In this document: piece by piece, positions 7,485 to 16,178 of the stretch
Layout: each line of letters starts with the position of its first letter
Position numbering within the stretch: position 1 is the first letter of the stretch
From: Kineococcus aurantiacus
GTDB lineage: Bacteria > Actinomycetota > Actinomycetes > Actinomycetales > Kineococcaceae
NCBI RefSeq assembly: GCF_013409345.1
Contig: NZ_JACCBB010000001.1
Span: 620,001 to 684,000 of the forward strand
Direction: 5' to 3'
Length of the DNA: 64,000 nt
Notes under the pieces: model-generated
Databases searched by the model: none
What the model was told of the DNA's origin: nothing
The model's input: the letters and a program-made list of their open reading frames with translations, nothing else
Translations under genes and position numbers: made by a program

Positions 7485-8591
7485 GTGCCGCCCACCAGTG
7501 TCGAAACCACGGCCCCCCTGCGGGCGACGAGCGACCTGCGGACCGCCGTGTCCGCCGTCCTCGACGACTTCCTGCACGACCAGACCGCTGTCCTGCGCGA
7601 GGTGAGCGAGGACTGCGAACCCGTCCTCGACGCCGTCCGCGACCTCGTCGCCGGCGGCAAGCGGCTGCGGCCCGCCTTCTGCTTCTGGGGCTACCACGGC
7701 GTCGCCGAGGGGCTGCCGGACGCCGGGGTCGTCACCGCGGCCGCCGCCCTGGAGCTCTTCCAGGCCGCCGCCCTGATCCACGACGACGTCATGGACGACT
7801 CCGACACCCGCCGCGGCCAGCCGGCGGTGCACCGCCGGTTCGAGGCGCTGCACCGCGAGAGCGGCTGGGACGGCAGCGGGACCCGGTTCGGGCTGGCCGG
7901 CGCGGTGCTGGCCGGGGACCTGTGCCTGGGCTGGAGCGACGAGCTGTTCTCGCGCAGCGAGCTGCCCGCCGACGCCCTGCTGCGGGGGCGGCAGGTCTTC
8001 AACACGATGCGCACCCAGCTCATGGGCGGGCAGTACCTCGACATGCTCGAGCAGGCCTCCTCCACCCAGCGCGGGGCGGCCGGGGCGGTGGACCGCGCGC
8101 GCCGGGTCCTGACGTTCAAGAGCGCCAAGTACTCCATCGAGCACCCGTTGCTGCTGGGCGGTTCGCTCGCGGGGGCCTCCACGGACTTGCTGGCCGACTA
8201 CTCGCGGTTCGGCCTGGCCCTGGGCGAGGCCTTCCAGCTGCGCGACGACGTGCTGGGGGTCTTCGGGGACCCGACGGAGACGGGCAAACCCGCCGGGGAC
8301 GACCTGCGCGAGGGCAAGCGGACGGTGCTCGTCGGGCTGGCGGTGCAGAACGCGACGCCGGCGCAGGCCGAGCAGGTCGACCGGCTGCTGGGCGCGCCGG
8401 ACCTGGACGCGGAGGGGGTGGAGGTCCTGCGGACCGTGCTGACCGAGACGGGGGCGCTGGCCGGGGTGGAGGAGCTCATCAGCGCCCAGGTCGACGCGGC
8501 GTGCGCGACGCTGGACGCGGCGGACCTCACCGACAGCGCCCGCGCGGCGCTGCACGAACTGGTCGTCGCGGCCACGAGCAGGCGCTCGTGA
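7485..8591 (+). CDS. crtE: Polyprenyl (geranylgeranyl) diphosphate synthase
   Basis: A 368-residue trans-isoprenyl diphosphate synthase. The first Asp-rich motif H-D-D-V-M-D-D with following R-R-G-Q-P lies at about residues 98-110. The G-G-K-R-L-R-P substrate motif is near 53. The second motif L-R-D-D-V-L-G-V-F-G-D-P is near 252, followed by K-P-A-G-D-D-L-R-E-G-K-R-T. Small residues just before the first Asp motif are consistent with a C20 product, and the context with CrtI and CrtB makes geranylgeranyl diphosphate for phytoene the likely role. The stop overlaps crtI (GTGA at 8588-8591). Confidence 0.88.
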   Translation: MPPTSVETTAPLRATSDLRTAVSAVLDDFLHDQTAVLREVSEDCEPVLDAVRDLVAGGKRLRPAFCFWGYHGVAEGLPDAGVVTAAAALELFQAAALIHDDVMDDSDTRRGQPAVHRRFEALHRESGWDGSGTRFGLAGAVLAGDLCLGWSDELFSRSELPADALLRGRQVFNTMRTQLMGGQYLDMLEQASSTQRGAAGAVDRARRVLTFKSAKYSIEHPLLLGGSLAGASTDLLADYSRFGLALGEAFQLRDDVLGVFGDPTETGKPAGDDLREGKRTVLVGLAVQNATPAQAEQVDRLLGAPDLDAEGVEVLRTVLTETGALAGVEELISAQVDAACATLDAADLTDSARAALHELVVAATSRRS

Positions 8592-10120
8592 GCACCCTGG
8601 ACTGGCTGCCGGGCCGCACCCGGCACGTGAGCGGCCCGACGCAGGACGTGGTCGTGGTCGGCGCCGGGCTGGCGGGGCTGTCGGCGGCGATGCGGCTGGC
8701 GGGCGCGGGGCGCACCGTGACCGTCCTGGAGCGCGAGGACGTCCCCGGGGGCCGGGCGGGCCTGGTCGTGAAGGACGGGTACCGGTTCGACACCGGCCCG
8801 ACCGTGCTGACGATGCCCGACCTCATCGCCGACTGCTTCGACGCGCTCGGCGAGGACGTGCACGACTGGCTGGACCTGCACCCGGTCGACCCGCTGTACC
8901 GGGGGAACTTCGCCGACGGCACGTCGCTGCGCGTCTCGGCGGACGTGGAGCGGACCGCGGAGGCGATCGGGGAGCTGTGCGGGGCCGCCGAGGCCGACGG
9001 GTACCGGCGCTTCGTCGAGCACGTCGGGAAGCTGTACCGCTACGAGATCCGCGACTTCATCGACAGCAACATCGACACCCCGCTGGACCTGCTCAAACCG
9101 AACCTGGTGCGGCTGCTGGCGGCCGGGGGCTTCAAGAAGATGGCCCCGGAGGTGGGGCGCTTCCTGAAGGACCCGCGCACGCAGCGGATGTTCTCCTTCC
9201 AGGCCCTGTACGCGGGGCTGTCGCCGTACGACGCCCTGGCGCTGTACGCCGTCATCGCGTACATGGACTCGGTGGCGGGGGTGTTCTTCCCCAAGGGCGG
9301 GATGCACGCGCTGCCGACGGCGATGGCGGCGGCCGCCGAGAAGCACGGCGTCCAGTTCCACTACGGCACGACCGTGGACCGGGTCGAGGTCTCCGGCGGC
9401 CGGGCCCGGGCGGTGACCACGACCGACGGGCGCCGCTTCGCCGCCGACGTCGTCGTCCTCAACCCCGACCTGCCGGTCGCCCGCGAGCAGCTGCTGGGTG
9501 CGCCCGTGCGCCGCAAGCTGGCGTACTCCCCCAGCTGCTACCTGCTGCTGGCCGGTTCCAGCAAGGACTACCCCGACCCGGTGCACCACTCGATCCACTT
9601 CGGGTCGGCGTGGAAGGAGGTGTTCGCCGAGCTGCTCGACGGCCGCCTCATGAGCGACCCCTCGGTCCTGGTCTCCCGGCCCACCGTCTCCGACGCCTCG
9701 CTGGCCCCCGACGGCAAGCACGTCTACTACGTGCTGTTCCCGACGCCCTCGCTGTCGGCGGGTGAGCGCATCCACTGGGACCGGCTGGCCCCCCGGTACC
9801 GCGAGCACGTCATGGAGACGCTCGCCCAGCGCGGCTACCCCGGGTTCGCCGACGGCATCGAGGTCGAGGACGTCACGACGCCGGCGGACTGGGAGCGGCG
9901 CGGGATGGCCGACGGCGCACCGTTCGCCGCCTCGCACTCCTTCCGGCAGACCGGGCCCTTCCGGCCGGGGAACCTGTGGGGCGAGAACGTCGTGTTCACC
10001 GGGTCCGGGACCCAGCCCGGCGTGGGGGTGCCCATGGTGCTGGTCTCGGGGCGGCTGGCCGCCGAGCGGGTCACCGGCCGCGACCGCGCGTACCGTTCGC
10101 GCGCCTGGCGCAGCGCGTGA
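8588..10120 (+). CDS. crtI: Phytoene desaturase CrtI
   Basis: A 510-residue FAD-dependent phytoene desaturase, converting phytoene to lycopene or another desaturated intermediate. The Rossmann motif V-V-V-G-A-G-L-A-G-L-S is near residue 20, followed by G-G-R-A-G and R-F-D-T-G-P-T-V-L-T-M-P. The hallmark C-terminal signature F-T-G-S-G-T-Q-P-G-V-G-V-P is near residue 475. It is coupled by 4-base overlaps to crtE upstream and crtB downstream. These last three genes form the core pathway GGPP to phytoene to lycopene. GTG 8588 is decided by the overlap. Confidence 0.92.
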   Translation: MSTLDWLPGRTRHVSGPTQDVVVVGAGLAGLSAAMRLAGAGRTVTVLEREDVPGGRAGLVVKDGYRFDTGPTVLTMPDLIADCFDALGEDVHDWLDLHPVDPLYRGNFADGTSLRVSADVERTAEAIGELCGAAEADGYRRFVEHVGKLYRYEIRDFIDSNIDTPLDLLKPNLVRLLAAGGFKKMAPEVGRFLKDPRTQRMFSFQALYAGLSPYDALALYAVIAYMDSVAGVFFPKGGMHALPTAMAAAAEKHGVQFHYGTTVDRVEVSGGRARAVTTTDGRRFAADVVVLNPDLPVAREQLLGAPVRRKLAYSPSCYLLLAGSSKDYPDPVHHSIHFGSAWKEVFAELLDGRLMSDPSVLVSRPTVSDASLAPDGKHVYYVLFPTPSLSAGERIHWDRLAPRYREHVMETLAQRGYPGFADGIEVEDVTTPADWERRGMADGAPFAASHSFRQTGPFRPGNLWGENVVFTGSGTQPGVGVPMVLVSGRLAAERVTGRDRAYRSRAWRSA

Positions 10121-11079
10121 TCCCCCGCAGCAGCCGCGTGTGCCTCGACGCGGCCGCCGAGACGGACGACGCGCTGCGGGACCCGGAGCTGCGGGAGGCC
10201 TTCGAGGTCTGCCGGGGCCTGCACGCCGAGCACGGCAAGACGTACTACCTCGCGACGCTCCTGCTGCCGCCGGCCAAGCGCCCGTACGTGTGGGCGCTGT
10301 ACGGGTTCGCCCGGTACGCCGACGAGTTCGTCGACTCCCTGACCGACCCCGATCCCGAGGCGCTCGTGGCGTGGTCGGACGACTTCCTGAAGTCGCTGGA
10401 CGGGCAGGGACCGGCCGAGCCGGTGGGCCGGGCGATGGCGGCGACGATGCGCCGCTGGGACCTGCCGCGCGAGCAGGTCGAGGCGTTCCTGGACTCGATG
10501 CGGATGGACATCACCGAGACCGGCTACGCCACCTACGAGGACCTGCGCCGGTACGTGTACGGGTCGGCGGCCGTGATCGGCCTGCAGATGCTGCCGATCC
10601 TCGAACCGCTGACCCCCGACGCCGCGGCCCGGGCCCGCGCCCTCGGGGAGGCGTTCCAGCTGACGAACTTCGTCCGCGACGTCGGGGAGGACCTGGACCG
10701 CGGCCGCGTGTACCTGCCGCAGGAGGACCTGGACCGCTTCGGCGTGACCCGTGAGGACCTGCTGGCGGGCCGGGCCGCGGGGACCACACCCGAGCCCGTG
10801 CGGGAACTGCTGGCCTTCGAGGCCGAGCGGACCCGGGAGCTGTACGCCTTCGCCGAGCCGGGCCTGGCGATGGTCCACCCCACGAGCCGCGACTGCCTGC
10901 GCACGGCGTACCTGCTCTACGGCGGCATCCTCGACGAGGTCGCCGCCGTGGACCACGACGTCCTGGGGCGGCGGGTGCGGGTGGGGGTGCCGCGCCGGCT
11001 CGCCGTCGCGCTGCCGGGGCTGGTCCGGGCGCGCCTGGCCCGCACGCGGGAGGCGCGCTGGACCCCCCTCAGAAGCTGA
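10117..11079 (+). CDS. crtB: Phytoene synthase CrtB
   Basis: A 320-residue squalene/phytoene synthase condensing two GGPP to phytoene. The first Asp-rich motif Y-A-D-E-F-V-D is near residue 67. The second, N-F-V-R-D-V-G-E-D, is near 184, followed by R-G-R-V-Y-L-P. The C-rich N-terminal R-V-C-L and K-T-Y-Y-L-A-T-L-L-L-P are also typical. GTG 10117 overlaps the crtI stop (GTGA). The last codons overlap the 3' end of the convergent Rv2175c-type gene by 11 bases, within a hairpin. Confidence 0.92.
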   Translation: MIPRSSRVCLDAAAETDDALRDPELREAFEVCRGLHAEHGKTYYLATLLLPPAKRPYVWALYGFARYADEFVDSLTDPDPEALVAWSDDFLKSLDGQGPAEPVGRAMAATMRRWDLPREQVEAFLDSMRMDITETGYATYEDLRRYVYGSAAVIGLQMLPILEPLTPDAAARARALGEAFQLTNFVRDVGEDLDRGRVYLPQEDLDRFGVTREDLLAGRAAGTTPEPVRELLAFEAERTRELYAFAEPGLAMVHPTSRDCLRTAYLLYGGILDEVAAVDHDVLGRRVRVGVPRRLAVALPGLVRARLARTREARWTPLRS

Positions 11080-11082
11080 GGG
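11066..11082. terminator. Bidirectional hairpin between crtB and the Rv2175c-type gene
   Basis: CCCTCA / TGAGGG (6 bp) with a 5-base loop. The stem contains both stop codons of the convergent genes, so one structure could end both transcripts. Confidence 0.45.
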
Positions 11083-11464
11083 CCTGCGCCCGGCGGCGGA
11101 CCTCGGTCTTGCGGTTGGCGCGCAGCGCCTCGATGGGCGTGCCCGGCAGGGTCTCGTCCGGCGTGAACAGCCAGCGCAGCGCCTCGACGTCGGTGTAGCC
11201 GGAGTCCCCCAGCACCGACAGGGTGCCCTTGAGGTGGTTCAGGGGCCCCTCGGGCGTCACGAAGGCGGCCGGCACGTTCGCCACGGCGCGCTCGCCGCGG
11301 CGGACCGCGACGAGCTCGCGCTCCTGCAGCCAGCGGCGCACGACGCGCTGGTCCTGGCCGGTCAGCTCGGCGACGTCGGGGACGGTGAGCCACTCGGGCA
11401 CGAGGGCGTCGAGTTCGTCGGTGCCCTTCTCGCGGGCGATCTCTGCTCTCAGCGGTGCAACCAC
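11069..11464 (-). CDS. Rv2175c-family DNA-binding protein
   Basis: A 131-residue protein resembling M. tuberculosis Rv2175c, a winged-helix DNA-binding protein reported as a substrate of the kinase PknL. Visible features are an N-terminal HTH (L-T-V-P-D-V-A-E-L-T-G with R-V-V-R-R-W-L-Q-E-R-E-L-V-A-V-R), the L-R-W-L-F-T-P-D motif near residue 98 and the ending R-R-R-A-Q-A. A PASTA kinase lies nearby, as PknL does in mycobacteria. Start GTG 11464 is chosen because CAGACT lies 6 bases upstream. Confidence 0.8.
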   Translation of the reverse strand: MVAPLRAEIAREKGTDELDALVPEWLTVPDVAELTGQDQRVVRRWLQERELVAVRRGERAVANVPAAFVTPEGPLNHLKGTLSVLGDSGYTDVEALRWLFTPDETLPGTPIEALRANRKTEVRRRAQALSF

Positions 11465-11470
11465 GGTCCC

Positions 11471-11476
11471 AGTCTG
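11471..11476 (-). promoter_or_regulatory. -10 box CAGACT for the Rv2175c-type gene
   Basis: It keeps the A2 and T6 of TANNNT and sits 6 bases before GTG 11464 on the minus strand. Confidence 0.4.
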
Positions 11477-11570
11477 CCTCCTCCGCCGGGGCCGCGACAT
11501 GCCCGCCCCGCCTCCCACCTCCGCGGGCCCGTCTCCACCACTCTGGGGGCGGGGTGCGCCGAGCGTCCGA

Positions 11571-11576
11571 TAGGTT
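11571..11576 (+). promoter_or_regulatory. -10 box TAGGTT upstream of the LysM transglycosylase gene
   Basis: It is 57 bases before ATG 11634, implying a leader of about 50 nt with its own ribosome site. No ydaO-type riboswitch pattern was recognised in the leader. Confidence 0.35.
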
Positions 11577-11633
11577 CGCTCGCGCCCCACGGGTTCACTC
11601 CCGCACCACCCGTCACGACCTGCGAGGGACGCC

Positions 11634-12749
11634 ATGGCCGACGAGACCACCGACACCCCGAACTCGACGTCCCGTCGCGGTCGCTGGCTGGCCGCCGCCG
11701 CGCTCGGCGCCGCGGCCCCGACGGTCCTCCTGCCCGCCGCGCACGCCGCCGCGGCCACCGGCCAGACCGTCGTGACCGTCGCGGCGGGCGACACGGTGGG
11801 CGCCCTGGCCGCCGAGCACGGCACCACCGTCGAAGCCATCGTGGCCGCCAACGGCCTCGACGAGAGCGCGTTCGTCGTCGAGGGGCAGCAGCTGACGATC
11901 CCCGGCTCGGACGGGGCCGCCGCGGGCGGGACGTACACGGTCCGCCCGGGCGACACCCTGTCGGGCATCGCCGCGGCCCGGGGCACCACGGTCGGGGCGC
12001 TGCGGGAGGCCAACGGGCTGACCGCCGACGGCTTCCTGCGCGCCGGGCAGGTGCTGACCCTGCCCGCCGGGCCCGCCGCGGGTCCCGCGCCGGCCGCCAC
12101 GCCCACGGGCGGGGGCACCTACACGGTCCGGGCCGGGGACACGCTCTCGCACATCTCGCTGGCCACCGGGGTCGACGTCGACGACCTCATCGCCCTCAAC
12201 GACCTCGACGGCACCGGCTTCATCGTCGAGGGGCAGACGCTGCGGCTGGGCGGCACCCAGCAGGCCGCCCCGCGGCCCGCGGCCACCCCGGCGACGCAGG
12301 CCCCCACCGTCAGCGACGCCGTCGCCGCCAACCGGGCCAAGATCCAGGCCAGCAAGCAGCCCGGCAAGGCCCAGATGCGCGAGATCATCCGGCGCACGGC
12401 CGTGGAGCTGGGGGTCGACCCGGCCCTGGCGCTGGCCATCGGCATGCAGGAGTCCGGCTACCAGATGAAGGTCGTCTCCGGGGCCAACGCGATCGGCGCG
12501 ATGCAGGTCATCCCCAGCTCCGGCGAGTGGGCCTCGCAGCTGCTCGGCGAGCCCATCGACCTGTTCGACGCGCACGACAACGCCCGCGCCGGCGTCGCGA
12601 TCCTGCGGACGCTGGTCGCCAACAACCCGCCGGACGTGGCGATCGCCTCCTACTACCAGGGGCAGGCCTCGGTCCGCTCGCGCGGCATGTACGACGACAC
12701 GCGCCGCTACGTGGCCAACGTGCAGACACTGCAGGCGCGGTTCAGCTGA
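11634..12749 (+). CDS. Secreted triple-LysM lytic transglycosylase
   Basis: A 371-residue exported cell-wall enzyme. A twin-Arg-containing signal region (R-R-G-R-W then a hydrophobic stretch and A-H-A-A near residue 40) precedes three LysM peptidoglycan-binding modules at about 46-89, 100-143 and 162-206, separated by Pro/Ala linkers. The C-terminal SLT domain (about 245-365) has the catalytic Glu273 in M-Q-E-S-G-Y, G-A-M-Q-V-I-P and the closing A-S-Y-Y-Q-G. It should cleave glycan strands during growth or division. The ATG has GAGGGA a few bases upstream. The PASTA kinase follows from its own promoter 33 bases after the stop. Confidence 0.88.
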   Translation: MADETTDTPNSTSRRGRWLAAAALGAAAPTVLLPAAHAAAATGQTVVTVAAGDTVGALAAEHGTTVEAIVAANGLDESAFVVEGQQLTIPGSDGAAAGGTYTVRPGDTLSGIAAARGTTVGALREANGLTADGFLRAGQVLTLPAGPAAGPAPAATPTGGGTYTVRAGDTLSHISLATGVDVDDLIALNDLDGTGFIVEGQTLRLGGTQQAAPRPAATPATQAPTVSDAVAANRAKIQASKQPGKAQMREIIRRTAVELGVDPALALAIGMQESGYQMKVVSGANAIGAMQVIPSSGEWASQLLGEPIDLFDAHDNARAGVAILRTLVANNPPDVAIASYYQGQASVRSRGMYDDTRRYVANVQTLQARFS

Positions 12750-12767
12750 CCTGAGCGCCGGTCGACC

Positions 12768-12773
12768 TAGACT
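12768..12773 (+). promoter_or_regulatory. -10 box TAGACT for the PASTA kinase gene
   Basis: TAGACT ends 8 bases before GTG 12782, with no ribosome-binding site between. Confidence 0.5.
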
Positions 12774-12781
12774 CGCTGACC

Positions 12782-14677
12782 GTGGACGCGACCCTCTCCG
12801 ACCCGCTCGTCGGGCGACGCCTCGACGGTCGCTACCGCGTGCTGGGCCGGCTCGGCCGCGGCGGCATGGGGGTCGTCTACCGCGCCGAGGACGAGCGCCT
12901 CGACCGGACCGTGGCGCTGAAGGTGCTGCGCGCCGACCTCGCCCACGACCCGGTGGCCCGCGCCCGGTTCGTCCGCGAGGCCAAGTCCGCCGCCCGCCTG
13001 GCCCACCCGGGCGTCGTCGCCGTCCTCGACCAGGGCGTCGACCACGAGGGCGGTGACGAGACGGCCTACCTCGTCATGGAGCTCGTCGACGGCCGCACGC
13101 TGCGCGACGTCGTCCTCGACGAGGGCACGCTGAGCGCCGGTGAGGCGCTGAGCGTCGCCGGGGACGTGCTCGACGCCCTCGCCGAGGCGCACCGCAAGGG
13201 CGTCCTGCACCGCGACGTCAAGACCGCCAACGTCCTCGTCGCCCACGACGGGCGGGTCAAGGTCGCCGACTTCGGCCTGGCCCGGGCCGCCTCGGCCTCC
13301 GGGCAGAGCACGACGGTCGGCATGGGCGACCTCATGGGCACCGCGGAGTACCTGGCCCCCGAGCAGCTCGAGAACGGTGAGCCGAACGCCCGCAGCGACG
13401 TCTACGGCGTCGGCGTCATGCTCTACGAGATGCTCACCGGCGCCCCGCCGTTCACCGGGGAGAGCCCGTTCACGATCGCCTACAAGCACGTCCACGAACC
13501 GGTGCCGCCGCCGTCGGCGAAGGTCCCGGGCCTGCCGGCGGCCCTGGACGCCCTCGTGCTGGACGCCCTGGCCAAGGACCCCGCCGAACGTCCCGCCGAC
13601 GCCGGGGAGATGCTCGAGCAGCTGCGCGCGGTGCTGTCCTCGCTGTCGCCGGCCCAGCTGGGCAGCCGCGGTCCGCGCCCGGTCGCGCCCGCCGCCCCCG
13701 GCAGCACGACGCGCCTGCAGGCGGGCGGGCAGCCCGGCGCGCGGGCCCTCGCGCAGGACGAGGAACCCGCGGGCGTCCCGTCCGAGGGGCGCCGCTCCCG
13801 CCGCGGCCTGCTCGTGGGCCTGGTGCTGCTGGTCCTGGCGCTCGCGGCCGCTGTCTCCTGGTACTCCCTCGCCGGTCCCGGCGCGTACACCACGACCCCG
13901 GGGCTGGTCGGCAGGACGCCGCAGGAGGCGACCTCGATCCTGCAGGGCGCCGGGCTGGGGGTCCGCGAGGAGCAGGGCTTCAGCGACACGGTCGAGAAGG
14001 GGCGGATCGCCTCCACCGACCCCGGCGAGGGCGAACGGGTGCGCAAGGACGGCACCGTCACCGTCGTCGTCAGCCAGGGGATCCAGACCTTCCCCGTCCC
14101 CGACCTGGCCCGGCGGGCGCTGGACGACGCGCAGGAGGAGCTGACGAGCACCGGGCTCGCCGTCGGCGCGGTCTCGGAGGAGTTCAGCGAGGACGTCGCG
14201 CAGGGTCGGGTCGTCCGCACCGACCCGGCGGCCGGGACCGTGCTCAACCACGACACCCCGGTGAACCTCGTCGTGTCCAGGGGCCGCCAGCCCATCGACG
14301 TGCCGGGCGTGGTGGACCAGACGCAGGACGCCGCCGAGAAGGCCATCACCGACGCCGGCCTGGTGGTCGGCGACGTGAGCTCGAAGATCAGCGAGACCGT
14401 CCCGAAGGGGCAGGTCATCTCCCAGAGCCCCACCGGCGGCACGCTGTTCCGCGGCGACGCCGTCTCCCTCGTGGTGTCCTCCGGCCCGCCGCTGGTGACG
14501 ATCCCGACGGTCCAGGGCAAGAACGTCGACGCCGTCCGCGCCCAGCTGCAGGGGCTCGGCTTCACGGTGGAGGTCGACAACGTCCTCGGGGGCGTCTTCG
14601 GGACCGTCCGCTCCATCGACCCCGGGGAGGGGCAGCAGATCCCCAAGGGGTCGACCGTGACCCTCACCGTCGTCTGA
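12782..14677 (+). CDS. pknL: Membrane serine/threonine kinase with PASTA repeats
   Basis: A 631-residue receptor-type kinase. The cytosolic kinase domain (about 15-285) has the glycine loop G-R-G-G-M-G at 25-30, catalytic Lys47, H-R-D-V-K-T-A-N near 143 and D-F-G-L-A near 163. A charged linker leads to one transmembrane helix (about 340-364). Four extracellular PASTA modules follow (about 370-631), which bind muropeptides or lipid II in related kinases. The order Rv2175c-type gene, kinase, class II DAHP synthase matches Rv2175c-pknL-aroG of M. tuberculosis, so I name it pknL-like; it could equally be called PknB-like. Mycobacterial PknL as I remember it has fewer or no PASTA repeats, so the name rests on position. 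Confidence 0.85.
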   Translation: MDATLSDPLVGRRLDGRYRVLGRLGRGGMGVVYRAEDERLDRTVALKVLRADLAHDPVARARFVREAKSAARLAHPGVVAVLDQGVDHEGGDETAYLVMELVDGRTLRDVVLDEGTLSAGEALSVAGDVLDALAEAHRKGVLHRDVKTANVLVAHDGRVKVADFGLARAASASGQSTTVGMGDLMGTAEYLAPEQLENGEPNARSDVYGVGVMLYEMLTGAPPFTGESPFTIAYKHVHEPVPPPSAKVPGLPAALDALVLDALAKDPAERPADAGEMLEQLRAVLSSLSPAQLGSRGPRPVAPAAPGSTTRLQAGGQPGARALAQDEEPAGVPSEGRRSRRGLLVGLVLLVLALAAAVSWYSLAGPGAYTTTPGLVGRTPQEATSILQGAGLGVREEQGFSDTVEKGRIASTDPGEGERVRKDGTVTVVVSQGIQTFPVPDLARRALDDAQEELTSTGLAVGAVSEEFSEDVAQGRVVRTDPAAGTVLNHDTPVNLVVSRGRQPIDVPGVVDQTQDAAEKAITDAGLVVGDVSSKISETVPKGQVISQSPTGGTLFRGDAVSLVVSSGPPLVTIPTVQGKNVDAVRAQLQGLGFTVEVDNVLGGVFGTVRSIDPGEGQQIPKGSTVTLTVV

Positions 14678-14692
14678 GGCGGCACCGCACGC

Positions 14693-14734
14693 ACGACGGG
14701 CCCGGCACCTGCTCGCAGGTGCCGGGCCCGTCGT
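14693..14734. terminator. Long perfect hairpin between kinase and aroG
   Basis: A 19-bp perfect stem with tetraloop CTCG, starting 15 bases after the kinase stop and ending 6 bases before the convergent aroG stop. It could serve both strands. Confidence 0.85.
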
Positions 14735-14740
14735 CGTCCG

Positions 14741-16135
14741 TCAGCGGTTCGCGAGCATCTCCGCGGCCAGGAACGCCAGCTCCAGGGACTGCTGGTGGTT
14801 CAGGCGCGGGTCGCACAGCGACTCGTAGCGCGTCGCGAGCGCCGCGTCGTCGATGTCGTACGCCCCGCCGAGGCACTCGGTGACGTCGTCACCGGTGAGC
14901 TCGACGTGCAGGCCGCCGGGCACGGTGCCCAGGGCCTGGTGGACCTCGAAGAAGCCGCGGACCTCGTCCACGACGTCGTCGAAGCGGCGCGTCTTGTACC
15001 CACTGGTCGAGGTGATCGTGTTGCCGTGCATCGGGTCGCACACCCACGTGACCTGCGCCCCGGACGCCGTGACGCCCTCGACCAGTGCGGGCAGCGCCTC
15101 GCGGATCGTCGAGGCGCCCATGCGCGTGATGAACGTCAGGCGGCCCGGTTCGCGGTACGGGTCGACCTTGTCGATCAGCGCGAGGGCGTCGTCGACGGAG
15201 GTCTTCGGGCCCAGCTTGATCCCGATCGGGTTGCGGATCTTGGAGGCGAAGTCGACGTGCGCACCGTCGAGCTGACGGGTGCGCTCCCCGATCCAGACCA
15301 TGTGCGCGGCCGTGTCGTACGGGCCGCCCTGGCGCGCGTCCCCGCCGACGGGACCGCTCAGCGGCGGCTCCTCGTCCAGGGTGCGGGTCAGCGGGCGCTC
15401 GTAGTCCAGCAGCAGCGCCTCGTGGCTGGACCAGAAGTCGACCGTCTGGAGGGCGTCGAAGTCGGCCCCGCAGGCGATCATGAACTTCATGGCCTTGTCG
15501 ATGTCCCGGGCCAGCGCCTCGTACCGCGCGTTGGCGGCCGTCGCCGCGAACCCGCGGTTCCACTCGTGCACCTTGCGCAGGTCGGCGTAGCCGCCGGTCG
15601 TGAAGGCGCGGATGAGGTTCAGCGTCGCCGAGGACGTGTGGTACGCCCGCAGCAGCCGCTGCGGGTCCGGGGTGCGGGACTCGGGGGTGAACGCGTAGTC
15701 GTTGACGGCGTCACCGCGGTAGGCCGGCAGCGTCACCCCGCCGCGGGTCTCGTCGTTGGACGAGCGCGGCTTGGAGAACTGCCCGGCCATCCGGCCGACC
15801 TTCACCACCGGCAGCGAGGCGCCGTAGGTCAGGACCGCGGACATCTGGAGCATGGTCTTGAGCCGGCGGCGGATGCCGTCGGCCGTCGCGCCGGCGAACG
15901 TCTCGGCGCAGTCCCCGCCCTGCAGCAGGAACGCCTCGCCGCGGGCGGCCTTGGCCAGCTGCGCGCGCAGCTGGTCGGCCTCCCCGGCGAACACGAGCGG
16001 CGGATACGAAGCGAGCTCCGCCTGCACCTCGGCCAGCGCGGCGGCGTCCGGCCACTGCGGCTGCTGGGCGGCGGGGAGGTCGGGCCACGTGGTGCTCGAC
16101 GTGGGCGTCGGCAAGCTCGTCGTAGGGGTGCTCAC
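14741..16135 (-). CDS. aroG: Class II DAHP synthase
   Basis: A 464-residue 3-deoxy-D-arabino-heptulosonate 7-phosphate synthase (plant/AroA-II type), the first step of aromatic amino-acid synthesis from PEP and erythrose 4-phosphate. Typical elements are the N-terminal W-P-D-L-P-A-A-Q-Q-P, G-G-D-C-A-E-T-F near residue 78, the metal-site C-D-P-M-H-G-N-T near 360 and G-G-L-H-V-E-L-T-G near 404. Start GTG 16135 follows GACACT by 7 bases. Position beside the kinase matches mycobacterial aroG. Confidence 0.93.
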   Translation of the reverse strand: MSTPTTSLPTPTSSTTWPDLPAAQQPQWPDAAALAEVQAELASYPPLVFAGEADQLRAQLAKAARGEAFLLQGGDCAETFAGATADGIRRRLKTMLQMSAVLTYGASLPVVKVGRMAGQFSKPRSSNDETRGGVTLPAYRGDAVNDYAFTPESRTPDPQRLLRAYHTSSATLNLIRAFTTGGYADLRKVHEWNRGFAATAANARYEALARDIDKAMKFMIACGADFDALQTVDFWSSHEALLLDYERPLTRTLDEEPPLSGPVGGDARQGGPYDTAAHMVWIGERTRQLDGAHVDFASKIRNPIGIKLGPKTSVDDALALIDKVDPYREPGRLTFITRMGASTIREALPALVEGVTASGAQVTWVCDPMHGNTITSTSGYKTRRFDDVVDEVRGFFEVHQALGTVPGGLHVELTGDDVTECLGGAYDIDDAALATRYESLCDPRLNHQQSLELAFLAAEMLANR

Positions 16136-16142
16136 GCGGGCA

Positions 16143-16148
16143 AGTGTC
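16143..16148 (-). promoter_or_regulatory. -10 box GACACT for aroG
   Basis: A weak match (A2 and T6 only) placed 7 bases before GTG 16135. Confidence 0.35.
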
Positions 16149-16178
16149 GCACTCCCCGCACCCTCGGGTCGCCCTGGT

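Noticed and set aside
4377-8555. Minus-strand open frame of about 1,390 codons across the carotenoid genes
   Set aside because: A shadow of CrtD-like, CDP-alcohol transferase and CrtE genes; no recognisable domain, start or ribosome site.
11465-11633. A ydaO (c-di-AMP) riboswitch before the LysM transglycosylase
   Set aside because: Such switches often precede actinobacterial wall hydrolases, but the conserved sequence blocks could not be recognised in this 169-base gap.
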